Shown in pieces: positions 37,355-44,925 of a stretch of DNA of 64,000 bases (position 1 is the first letter of the stretch; every line of letters begins with the position of its first letter). Both the position numbers and the translations under genes were made by a program. The stretch is taken from positions 3,100,001-3,164,000 of the forward strand of contig NZ_CP048882.1 in the NCBI RefSeq assembly GCF_015910445.1, in the 5' to 3' direction. The notes below the pieces were generated by a model. The model was not told the DNA's origin. It saw only the letters and a program-made list of their open reading frames with translations, and searched no databases. Source of the stretch: Streptomyces bathyalis (GTDB lineage Bacteria; Actinomycetota; Actinomycetes; Streptomycetales; Streptomycetaceae).

Positions 37355-38812
37355 TCAGAAGGGGAAGCCGCTGCGGTCGTGCTGGATGGAGATCCACTTG
37401 GTGGTGGTGAAGGCCTCCACCATCTGTTCGCCGTTGAGCCTGCCCAGACCGGAGTTCTTCTCACCGCCGAACGGGACGATGGGCTCGTCGGCCACCGTGG
37501 TGTCGTTGATGTGGACCATGCCGGTCTCGATCCGGTGAGCCACGCGCAGCCCGCGGTCGATGTTGCCCGTGTGCACGGCACCGCCCAGGCCGTACGGGGT
37601 GTCGTTCGCGACCCGCACCGCCTCGTCCTCGCCGTCGACCGGGATGACCAGGGCCACGGGGCCGAGGATCTCCTCACGCAGAGCGGGCGAGCCGTCGGGC
37701 AGGTCGGTGAGGATCGTCGGCGAGATGAGGTTGCCCCGCTTGGTTCCGCGTACGAGAGCGGTCGCGCCATCCGCGATCGTGCGCTCCACAAGGGAGTTGA
37801 CCTTGTCGGCCTGGACGGCGTTGATGAGCGGGCCGATCTGCGTGTCGGGATCGCGTGGGTCGCCCACCTTCAGCGTCTCGACCTTCGCCGTGAACTTCTC
37901 GTTGAACGCCTTGCAGATGTCCTGGTCGACGATGATGCGGTTGGCCGACATGCACACCTGGCCCTGGTGCACGAAACGGCTGAAGACCGCGGCGTCCACC
38001 GCGTAGTCGAGGTCGGCGTCGTCCAGGACGATGAGCGCGCTGTTGCCGCCCATCTCGAGAATCGTGCGCTTGAAGTGCGAGGCGGCGACCGTCGCGACCT
38101 GCCGGCCGACCGGCTCGGAGCCGGTGAAGGAGATGACCTTCGGCACCGGGTGCGAGATGAACGTGTCGCCGATCTCGGCGGTGTCACTGATGACGACGTT
38201 CAGCACGCCGGGCGGAAGACCCGCGTCCTCGAGGATCTTGGCGACCAGCGAACCGCCGCACACGGGCGAGTTCTGGTGCGGCTTGAGGACGACGGCGTTA
38301 CCGAGGGCGAGCGCGGGCGTAATCGTCTTCAGCGAGAGCAGCAGCGGGAAGTGGTAGGGCGTGACGACGCCGACGACCCCGACGGGGACGCGGTGCACAC
38401 GGTTTTCCTTGCCGTCGATCGGGGACGGCACGATCCGGCCCTCGGCGCGCAGCGCCAAGTGGACGGTCTCACGCAGGAATTCCCTGGTCTGGTGGAGTTC
38501 GATGCTGGCTTTCAGCCGCGTACCGCCGACCTCGGCGATGAGCGCCTCGGTGATGGCCTCTTCGTTCTCCTCGATGATCCGGATGGCCCGCTCGAAGACC
38601 TGCCGGCGGGTGTACGGGTTCGTCTTCGCCCAGTCGCGCTGGTGCCGTTCGGCCGCACGGTAGGCGTGGTCGACCTCTTCGGCCGTCGCAACCGTGATGG
38701 AGGCGAGCTTCTCGTCGTTGTACGGGTCGAAGTCGATGACGTCCCAGGAGCCGCTTCCTTCGCACCACTGGCCGTCTATGTACTGAAGCGCCAGGTCCGT
38801 GAAGTAGGACAT
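37355..38812 (-). CDS. NAD(P)-dependent aldehyde dehydrogenase
   Basis: The 485-residue enzyme belongs to the benzaldehyde/vanillin-dehydrogenase-like branch. Visible motifs are FTGSEPVGRQVA (cofactor loop), the general-base Glu in TILEMGGNSALIVLDDADLD and the catalytic Cys in FVHQGQVCMSANRI, with EEILGPVALVIP near the end. It oxidises an aldehyde to the acid, possibly in aromatic catabolism; no other pathway gene is nearby. AAGGA precedes the ATG. The 100 bp upstream, before the WhiJ-like regulator's stop, are AT-rich and probably hold its promoter. Confidence 0.93.
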   Translation of the reverse strand: MSYFTDLALQYIDGQWCEGSGSWDVIDFDPYNDEKLASITVATAEEVDHAYRAAERHQRDWAKTNPYTRRQVFERAIRIIEENEEAITEALIAEVGGTRLKASIELHQTREFLRETVHLALRAEGRIVPSPIDGKENRVHRVPVGVVGVVTPYHFPLLLSLKTITPALALGNAVVLKPHQNSPVCGGSLVAKILEDAGLPPGVLNVVISDTAEIGDTFISHPVPKVISFTGSEPVGRQVATVAASHFKRTILEMGGNSALIVLDDADLDYAVDAAVFSRFVHQGQVCMSANRIIVDQDICKAFNEKFTAKVETLKVGDPRDPDTQIGPLINAVQADKVNSLVERTIADGATALVRGTKRGNLISPTILTDLPDGSPALREEILGPVALVIPVDGEDEAVRVANDTPYGLGGAVHTGNIDRGLRVAHRIETGMVHINDTTVADEPIVPFGGEKNSGLGRLNGEQMVEAFTTTKWISIQHDRSGFPF

Positions 38813-38912
38813 GTCATTCCTTCGTGGGGCAGGAACAAGCTGCGCATTGCCGGCCGCGGTCGACAGCCGTAGCACAACTCCCGTACTGATAGCTGGTCAT
38901 CGTACTTGCAAT

Positions 38913-39818
38913 TCAGCCGAGCTGGCGTATTGCTTGCAGATGATCGCGCGTACGCGACGGGGACAGGCTGTCCTTCACCAATCGGCTCAACACCTGGTCA
39001 TAGTGAGCGACTTCATCTTTCTTGTCCAGGTAAAGAGCACTGGTCAGCTGCTCCAGATACACCACGTCGTTCAAATCCGACTCGGGGAAGCGCAAGAGCG
39101 TGAAGGCGCCGCTCTCCGCGGGGTGACCGCCCAGCTCGAACGGGACGATCTGAACAGTGATGTTGGGTGACTCCGACACCTCTGCCAGGTGGCGCAGCTG
39201 GGCGTCCATGATCTCGTGCGAGCCGAACGGGCGGCGCAGCGCGGCCTCGTCGAGGATGCAGAGGAGCTTCGGGGCGCTCTCACCGAGCAGCAGCTTCTGC
39301 CTCTCGACGCGGAGGGCGACGCGGCGCTCGACCTCCTCGTAGGGGATGTGGCTCTGGTGCCCGGCGGTGACGACGGCGCGTGCGTACTCCTCCGTCTGCA
39401 ACAGGCCGTGCACGAACTGCACTTCGTAGGTGTTGATGTGAGAGGCGGACCCCTCGAGGCCGACGTACGTCTGGAACCAGCCCGGCAGCACGTCGCTGTA
39501 GCTGTGCCACCACCCGGCTATGCTCGAGTCCCGGGCGAGCCCGAGCAGCGGCTCGCGTTCGGAGTCGTCGACCACTCCGTAGAGCGTCAGCAGGTCGGCC
39601 ACATCGCGGGCCTTGAAGCTCACGCGGCCCAACTCCATCCTGCTGATCTTGGATTCGGACGCGCGGATCGAGTAACCGGCCGCCTCACGGGTGACACCGC
39701 AGGCCTCGCGGAGGCGGCGGAGCTGAGATCCGAGCAGGATGCGACGGACCATCGACCCACTTGAGCCACTCGCCCCGATTGCGCCGCCGCTCACACCCAT
39801 TGCCGGTTGTGTCTCCAT
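38913..39818 (-). CDS. WhiJ-like XRE/DUF5753 regulator
   Basis: The 301-residue regulator has an N-terminal XRE helix-turn-helix (GSQLRRLREACGVTREAAGYSIRASESKISRMELGR) and a C-terminal DUF5753 sensor (YEVQFVHGLLQTEEYARAVV, VQIVPFELGGHPAESGAFTLLRF, YLEQLTSALYLD). This is the WhiJ/AbaA-type architecture that streptomycetes carry in many copies next to DUF397 and RsbW-like ATPase genes. It is divergent from the ATPase across 284 bp that contain a TGCA-rich element. A small developmental or antibiotic-control circuit is likely, but the signal is unknown. Confidence 0.93.
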   Translation of the reverse strand: METQPAMGVSGGAIGASGSSGSMVRRILLGSQLRRLREACGVTREAAGYSIRASESKISRMELGRVSFKARDVADLLTLYGVVDDSEREPLLGLARDSSIAGWWHSYSDVLPGWFQTYVGLEGSASHINTYEVQFVHGLLQTEEYARAVVTAGHQSHIPYEEVERRVALRVERQKLLLGESAPKLLCILDEAALRRPFGSHEIMDAQLRHLAEVSESPNITVQIVPFELGGHPAESGAFTLLRFPESDLNDVVYLEQLTSALYLDKKDEVAHYDQVLSRLVKDSLSPSRTRDHLQAIRQLG

Positions 39819-39910
39819 TTTCGAGGAACCCTTCACCCTGCTCTGAAGGAAGTGTGCCATCAATACGCTTCGTTGCGTGCCCGGGTGATTACACACGATC
39901 GAAAGTCTTG

Positions 39911-39940
39911 CGTGCACGTGCATCTGCCCTTGCATCTGCC
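39911..39940 (+). promoter_or_regulatory. TGCA-rich element, copy A (before RsbW-like ATPase)
   Basis: This 30-nt block starts CGTGCACGTGCATC and is followed at fixed spacing by two more TGCAT/GC steps. On the opposite strand, 41148-41119 matches it at 24 of 30 positions, before the DUF397 gene. It lies 93 bp from the regulator start and 163 bp from the ATPase start. Another TGCA-rich stretch occurs at 39973-39988. It is probably an operator for the WhiJ-like regulator. Confidence 0.65.
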
Positions 39941-40102
39941 GAGGGCATTGGGAACCATAGGCATCGGACAAGTGCACTGCATGCCAGCGCAGTTGTGGAA
40001 CAAGGGGTACGGGGACCGAGGAACAGCGAGACCAATCGGGACAGCAAATCGACCGGATCCACACAGGATCATCACTGCCGCGAACGCCAGGAGTGGCTCG
40101 TC

Positions 40103-40618
40103 ATGGGGACCGAAGGATCGACTGTGCTGGAGCCCATGTGGCGTGGTCTCCCGCACCTCGACCACTCGACCGTCTCCGGGTCCGCCACCTGCGCACTGCC
40201 GGCCCGCTTCGAAGCGGTCAAGAGTGCACGGGACTTCACCCGCGAGACGCTGCAACGCTGGCGACTGGAGGCCGAGTTCGACACCGTTGCGCTCGTCGTC
40301 TCGGAGCTGGTGACCAACGCTCTGCGTCACGGACTGCCGGCTTCACTGGCCCCGGCACCGGAGCTGACCTCTCCGGTGAGACTCGACCTGATGCGGTGGG
40401 CGTCACGACTCGTGTGTGCCGTACGCGACCCGAGCGGCGCACCGCCCGAGACCACCAACAACTGCACCGAGTATGCGGACTTCACGGCCGAGTCGGGCCG
40501 GGGCCTTTGCCTGGTGGAGTCCTTCAGCGACGGCTGGGGCTGGCACCCGATGACGGGGATGATGCGCGGCAAGGTCGTCTGGGCGCTCTTCCGGCTCACG
40601 TCGGTGCGGCCCGTCTAG
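40103..40618 (+). CDS. RsbW-like ATP-binding (HATPase) protein
   Basis: The 171-residue protein has a GHKL ATPase fold of the anti-sigma/serine-kinase type: the N-box VALVVSELVTNALRHGL, VCAVRDPSGAPPE as the G1-like turn and ESGRGLCLVESFSDGWGW as the G2 loop. No dimerisation His is present, so it is not a sensor kinase. CCAGGAG precedes ATG 40103 by ten bases; the longer frame upstream passes through regulatory DNA and is unlikely. Its neighbours, the XRE-DUF5753 and DUF397 genes, complete a WhiJ-type set. The target could be a sigma factor or the regulator itself. Confidence 0.9.
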   Translation: MGTEGSTVLEPMWRGLPHLDHSTVSGSATCALPARFEAVKSARDFTRETLQRWRLEAEFDTVALVVSELVTNALRHGLPASLAPAPELTSPVRLDLMRWASRLVCAVRDPSGAPPETTNNCTEYADFTAESGRGLCLVESFSDGWGWHPMTGMMRGKVVWALFRLTSVRPV

Positions 40619-40782
40619 GCCGTATCCATTGCGGTCGGGGCGCCGCGGCCCCGGGCCGACAAACCCTTCGGGCCGGACGCCGTCTCAAGACCCCTTCTTG
40701 ATCCGTGATTCGGCGAACCGACGGCTCAACCCCCGGCGCGGGGAAGGCGTCTTCACACGTGGCCCCCTGCTTCGGCTGGGGG

Positions 40783-41091
40783 TCACTCCTGCACGAGGTG
40801 GTCGAACTCGCCGTCCTTGACGCCGAGGAGCAACGCCTCGACCTCCGCGGGTGTGTAGACCAGCGCCGGGCCGTCCGGGAAGCGCGAGTTCCGTACGGCG
40901 ATGTCGCCGCCGGGCAGCCTTGCGAACTCCACGCAGGTGCCCTGCGAGTTGCTGTACCGGCTCTTCTGCCACTCGACCCCGTGCAGGTCCCTGGCGGCCA
41001 TGCCGTTGTACGGGTGAGGCACTTGGATCTCCCGGGCTGGTGCGGTGGGGGGTGTCGCACAGTGCGCGGTGAGGACACCGTTGTCCTTCAA
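40783..41091 (-). CDS. DUF397 domain protein
   Basis: DUF397 proteins are short partners of WhiJ-like regulators in actinobacteria. The core GVEWQKSRYSNSQGTCVEFARL and DIAVRNSRFPDGPALVYTPAEVEALL is unmistakable. A TTG start at 41091 gives 102 residues; ATG 41001 would give a 72-residue form closer to the usual size, but has no ribosome-binding site. It is on the opposite strand to the ATPase (convergent) and carries its own copy of the TGCA-rich element 28 bp before its TTG. Confidence 0.88.
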   Translation of the reverse strand: MKDNGVLTAHCATPPTAPAREIQVPHPYNGMAARDLHGVEWQKSRYSNSQGTCVEFARLPGGDIAVRNSRFPDGPALVYTPAEVEALLLGVKDGEFDHLVQE

Positions 41092-41118
41092 CTGCCCTGG
41101 ATCATAGCCTCGTTCATG

Positions 41119-41148
41119 TGCCTATGCATGTGCCGATGCACGTGCACG
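41119..41148 (-). promoter_or_regulatory. TGCA-rich element, copy B (before DUF397 gene)
   Basis: Read on the minus strand this 30-nt block begins CGTGCACGTGCATC and matches copy A (39911-39940) at 24 of 30 positions with no gaps. The invariant parts are the first 14 bases and the following GC and TGCAT steps. It lies 28 bp upstream of the DUF397 start, where a regulator would overlap the promoter. Confidence 0.65.
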
Positions 41149-41325
41149 ACACCCTGTCGCGACCCCATCACAGCCGGTCAAAGCCCCTTGCGGACGGCTG
41201 ATCGCCCATCACCCCGTGTCCTCGGGTTCCGCTTCTCGCCGCCTCCGGAGCGGTACGGGCGCACGCGTACCGCGCTCCCCCAGGGCGACGTCACCCGACG
41301 CACGGAGCGCCCGCGCACCGAGGCA

Positions 41326-41356
41326 TTGACTTCAAGGTAACTTCAACTTCTACGGT
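41326..41356 (+). promoter_or_regulatory. MerR-type promoter (19-bp spacer) before ABC exporter
   Basis: TTGACT (41326-41331) and TACGGT (41351-41356) are separated by exactly 19 bp. The spacer contains the repeated ACTTCAA motif around GGTA. Overlong 19-bp spacers with a repeat between the hexamers are the mark of promoters activated by MerR-family proteins, which untwist the DNA. The transcript would start about 40 bp before the exporter gene. No merR gene lies nearby. Confidence 0.65.
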
Positions 41357-41402
41357 CGTCCCGTACCGCCCGAGACCCGTCGCCCGGCCCGCAGGAGAGA
41401 CC

Positions 41403-43310
41403 ATGAGTATGGAGACGACCGCGTGGCACGCGCTCTACTCCACCCGCTTCGCACAGCAGGACAAGCGCCCCTTCTCACGGGCCACGCTCATCCGCATCCT
41501 CCGCTTCGCCCGCGGCCACCGCCGGGCACTCCTGGCCTTCCTCGGCTTCAGCAGCGCGCTCGCCCTGCTCACCGTGGCCACTCCCCTCCTCGCGGGCAGG
41601 GTCGTCAACGCGATCACGGGCGGCGCCGCTGTCCGTACCGTCGTGGTGCTCTCGTCCGTGATCGCGCTCATCGCCGTCGCGGAGGCAGCGACCGGTCTCC
41701 TCACGCGGTGGCTGTCCGCCCGTATCGGCGAGGGCCTGATCCTCGATCTGCGCACGGCGGTCTACGACCATGTGCAGCGACTGCCGGTCGCCTTCTTCAC
41801 ACGCACGCGTACGGGCGCGCTCGTCAGCCGGCTCAACAACGACGTGATCGGGGCGCAGCGCGCGTTCAGCAACACCCTCTCCCAGGTGGTCAGCAACCTC
41901 GTCACGCTGCTGGCGACCCTGGTGGTGATGCTCCAACTGTCCTGGCAGATCACGCTGTTGACGCTCGTGCTGCTCCCGCTCTTCGTGCTGCCCGCGAGAC
42001 GGATGGGCGCGCGGTTCGCCCGCCTGGAACGTGAACGCGCCGATCACAACGCCGCGATGGGCAACCAGATGACGGAGCGCTTCTCGGCGCCGGGCGCCAC
42101 GCTCGTGAAGCTCTTCGGCCGGCCGGAGGAGGAGTCCGCGGAGTTCGCGCGGCGGGCCGGACGTGTGCGGGACATCGGCGTCCGTACCGCGATGGTCCAG
42201 CACTTCTTCATCAGTTCGCTCACCCTCGTCTCCGCTCTCGCGCTCGCCCTCGTCTACGGGCTCGGTGGCTACTACGCGCTGCGCGGCACCCTCGATGCGG
42301 GCACCGTGGTCTCCCTCGCGCTGCTGCTGACCAGGCTGTACGCGCCGTTGACCTCGCTCGCCGGTGCGCGGGTGGAGGTGATGAGCGCGCTGGTCAGCTT
42401 CCAGCGGGTCTTCGAAGTGCTCGACCTGAAGCCGCTGATCGACGAGAAGCCGGACGCCGTCGCCGTGCCCGACGGGCCCGTCTCCGTAGAGTTCGACGAC
42501 GTGCACTTCGCCTATCCGTCGGCGGAGAAGGTCTCGCTCGCCTCGCTCGAGGACGTCGCCACGCTCGACACCCGCGGCGGGGAGGAGATCCTGCACGGCG
42601 TGTCCTTCCGCGCCGAGCCCGGAGCGATGGTGGCGCTGGTCGGCTCCTCGGGCGCGGGCAAGTCGACCATCGCCTCCCTGGCTCCGCGGCTCTACGACGC
42701 GGACAGCGGCACCGTGCGCATCGGCGGCACGGACGTGCGCGACGTGACCGCGGCCTCGCTGCGCCGCACCCTCGGCATGGTCACCCAGGACGGGCACCTC
42801 TTCCACGAGACCATCCGCGCCAACCTGCTGCTGCCACGCCCCGAGGCCACCGACGACGAACTGTGGGACGCGCTGCGCCGCGCACGCCTCGACGGGCTGA
42901 TCGCCGCGCTGCCGGAGGGACTTGACACCGTCGTCGGCGAACGCGGCTACCGGCTCTCGGGCGGTGAACGGCAGCGGCTGACCATCGCACGGCTGCTGCT
43001 GGCGCAGCCCCGCGTGGTGATCCTGGACGAGGCGACGGCCCACCTCGACTCGACCTCCGAGGCCGCCGTGCAGGAGGCTCTGGCCGAGGCGCTCGCGGGC
43101 CGCACGTCCGTGGTGATCGCGCACCGACTGTCGACCGTACGGGCCGCGGATCTCATCCTCGTCCTGGAGAGCGGACGCATCGTCGAGCGCGGCACGCACG
43201 AGGAGTTGCTCGCCCTCGGCGGACGCTACGAGCAGCTGTACCGGACGCAGTTCAGCGAGCGGCCTCCGCTGCCGGCGGCGGACGAAGCGGCCGTGCCGGA
43301 CCTGCGCTGA
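41403..43310 (+). CDS. ABC multidrug-type exporter (fused TMD-NBD half transporter)
   Basis: The 635-residue half transporter has six membrane helices (ALLAFLGFSSALALLTVATPLLAG and others) and a C-terminal ATPase with Walker A LVGSSGAGKSTIASL, Q-loop GMVTQDGHLFHETI, signature YRLSGGERQRLTIARLL, Walker B VVILDEATAHLDS and H-loop IAHRLSTV. A 25-residue insert (about 375-400) sits between the first ATPase strand and Walker A. CAGGAGAG precedes the ATG. It should act as a homodimer exporting drugs, lipids or peptides. Its promoter looks MerR-activated, which fits drug-inducible efflux. Confidence 0.93.
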   Translation: MSMETTAWHALYSTRFAQQDKRPFSRATLIRILRFARGHRRALLAFLGFSSALALLTVATPLLAGRVVNAITGGAAVRTVVVLSSVIALIAVAEAATGLLTRWLSARIGEGLILDLRTAVYDHVQRLPVAFFTRTRTGALVSRLNNDVIGAQRAFSNTLSQVVSNLVTLLATLVVMLQLSWQITLLTLVLLPLFVLPARRMGARFARLERERADHNAAMGNQMTERFSAPGATLVKLFGRPEEESAEFARRAGRVRDIGVRTAMVQHFFISSLTLVSALALALVYGLGGYYALRGTLDAGTVVSLALLLTRLYAPLTSLAGARVEVMSALVSFQRVFEVLDLKPLIDEKPDAVAVPDGPVSVEFDDVHFAYPSAEKVSLASLEDVATLDTRGGEEILHGVSFRAEPGAMVALVGSSGAGKSTIASLAPRLYDADSGTVRIGGTDVRDVTAASLRRTLGMVTQDGHLFHETIRANLLLPRPEATDDELWDALRRARLDGLIAALPEGLDTVVGERGYRLSGGERQRLTIARLLLAQPRVVILDEATAHLDSTSEAAVQEALAEALAGRTSVVIAHRLSTVRAADLILVLESGRIVERGTHEELLALGGRYEQLYRTQFSERPPLPAADEAAVPDLR

Positions 43311-43317
43311 GTCCCCG

Positions 43318-43345
43318 GGCGAGCGGCCCCGCCGGGCCGCTCGCC
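43318..43345. terminator. hairpin terminator after ABC exporter
   Basis: A 12-bp perfect stem (43318-43329 with 43334-43345, core GCGAGCGGCCC) with a CGCC tetraloop lies eight bases after the exporter stop codon. It is GC-rich without a U-tract and separates the exporter from mbl. Confidence 0.75.
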
Positions 43346-43462
43346 GAATCACTCGGGCGGAGCAGCCCAGCGGGCGGCCCCACCGCGCCGTGTGCACGCT
43401 GAGGTCAGGGTCCCCACGTGCGAGCGGACCCCTCCAACGCACCGGCAAGGATGGGGAACACC

Positions 43463-44485
43463 GTGAGCAAGCCTCTTGACCAGCTGCGCCGCTGCTCGGT
43501 AGCCGTCGACGTCGGCTCCGCCCGCACCCGTGTCCACATCAAGGACGCGGGGCTCGTCGTGGACGAACCGTCCGTCGTCGCCGTGAACACCTTCTCCGGG
43601 GCGCTGATCGCCGTCGGCACCGCTGCCGAGCGCATGGACGGACGCACACCGGGCCATATCCGCGTCGTGCGTCCCGTCAGCAACGGCACCGTGATCGACA
43701 TCGAGATGGCCCAGCGGATGCTGCGGGCGCTCGTCGGGTCCTCGGTACGGCGTGCGTGGCGGCGGCGGGGTGCCATGCAGCGCGCGGCCGTCACGATTCC
43801 GCACAACGCCGACCCGCTGGCCCGCAGCGCCGCCGTCGAGACCCTGACCGGGGTGGGCGCGAAGCAGGTGGAACTGGTCGACACCCCCACCGCGGCCGGG
43901 GTCGGGTGCGGGCTGCCCGTCGAACAGCCCGAGGCGACCATGATCCTCGTCTGCGGGGCCACGACGACCCAGATCGCCGTGCTGTCTCTGGGCGCGATCG
44001 TCTCCGCGACGACCGTACCGATGGGGGGCGACACCATTCATCACGCGGTCGTCCAGCATCTGCGCAACCACCACGAGCTGATCCTCCCCAGCCAGGCCGT
44101 CCGCCCGCTGCACCTGGCGCTCACGGGCGCCGGAGAGGGCCAGACGACCGAGGTGTGGGGCCGGGACGTGGCGACCGGCATGGCCCGCACCGTGTGCATC
44201 GACCCCGACGACGTGCGGGCGGCCATACAGGCCCCTCTGATCGGGCTCTCCGATGCGATCCGCAGCGTCCTGCACAACTGCCCGCCCGACCTGGTCGCGG
44301 ACCTGGCGGACCGCGGCATGGTGCTGGCGGGCGGCAGCGCGCTGCTGCCAGGGCTCGACGAGCGGCTGCGTACGGGCACGGGCATGCCCGTCCACATCGC
44401 GGACCAGCCGTCCCTCAGCGCAGTCAACGGCCTCGCGGCCATGGTGGAAGGGCAGGTCGTGCCACTGAACGTCGATGTCCACTGA
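43463..44485 (+). CDS. mbl: MreB-like actin homologue Mbl
   Basis: The 340-residue actin-fold protein is an MreB paralogue of the Streptomyces Mbl type. The phosphate-1 loop is VAVDVGSARTRVHIKD, the connect/phosphate-2 regions appear in TMILVCGATTTQIAVLSLGAIV and the adenosine motif in GMVLAGGSALLPGLDERL. In streptomycetes Mbl acts with MreB in spore-wall assembly rather than hyphal growth. GTG 43463 has GGGGA six bases upstream; ATG 43451 would add four residues. No mreCD gene is adjacent, as is usual for mbl. Confidence 0.9.
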   Translation: MSKPLDQLRRCSVAVDVGSARTRVHIKDAGLVVDEPSVVAVNTFSGALIAVGTAAERMDGRTPGHIRVVRPVSNGTVIDIEMAQRMLRALVGSSVRRAWRRRGAMQRAAVTIPHNADPLARSAAVETLTGVGAKQVELVDTPTAAGVGCGLPVEQPEATMILVCGATTTQIAVLSLGAIVSATTVPMGGDTIHHAVVQHLRNHHELILPSQAVRPLHLALTGAGEGQTTEVWGRDVATGMARTVCIDPDDVRAAIQAPLIGLSDAIRSVLHNCPPDLVADLADRGMVLAGGSALLPGLDERLRTGTGMPVHIADQPSLSAVNGLAAMVEGQVVPLNVDVH

Positions 44486-44634
44486 TCAAGGGCCCTGCAG
44501 AGCCCCCCACTACCGCACCGTCTCTCCCCGCCCCCTCGGACTTCCCCCGGACTCGGTCCCCGGGAGGCACCGAGCCCGTCCGCCGGCCGTCCCGGACGGT
44601 GACCGGGCGGGGGTGGCGGACGTAGCGTCGAGGT

Positions 44635-44841
44635 ATGTGCAGAAACATCAAGACACTCCGACCGCCCTACGCCGAAGCCGTCACCGACGACGACATGCGG
44701 GCAGCAGCCCTGCAGTACGTACGGAAGGTGTCCGGCTTCCGGAAACCCGCGGCACACAACGCCGAAGCCTTCGACAAGGCCGTCGAACGAGTAGCAGCGG
44801 CGACCGAGGACCTGCTTTCGTCACTGGTCGTGCGCAGCTGA
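44635..44841 (+). CDS. DUF2277 small protein
   Basis: This 68-residue protein matches the DUF2277 family from its first residues: MCRNIKTLRPP, DDDMRAAALQYVRKVSGFRKPAAHNAEAF and an Ala-rich amphipathic end. Members are widespread in actinobacteria and some other phyla and have no known function. The invariant MCRNIK start suggests a structural or metal-related role for Cys2. GAGG lies just upstream of the ATG. It stands alone between mbl and the BCCT transporter. Confidence 0.9.
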   Translation: MCRNIKTLRPPYAEAVTDDDMRAAALQYVRKVSGFRKPAAHNAEAFDKAVERVAAATEDLLSSLVVRS

Positions 44842-44925
44842 AGACAAACGGATATTCGGACGGCATGCTGATCAGGAAGTCGGGTAGCTGCTCCCCGATC
44901 TGATCCAGAACTGAAAGGTCAAAGC

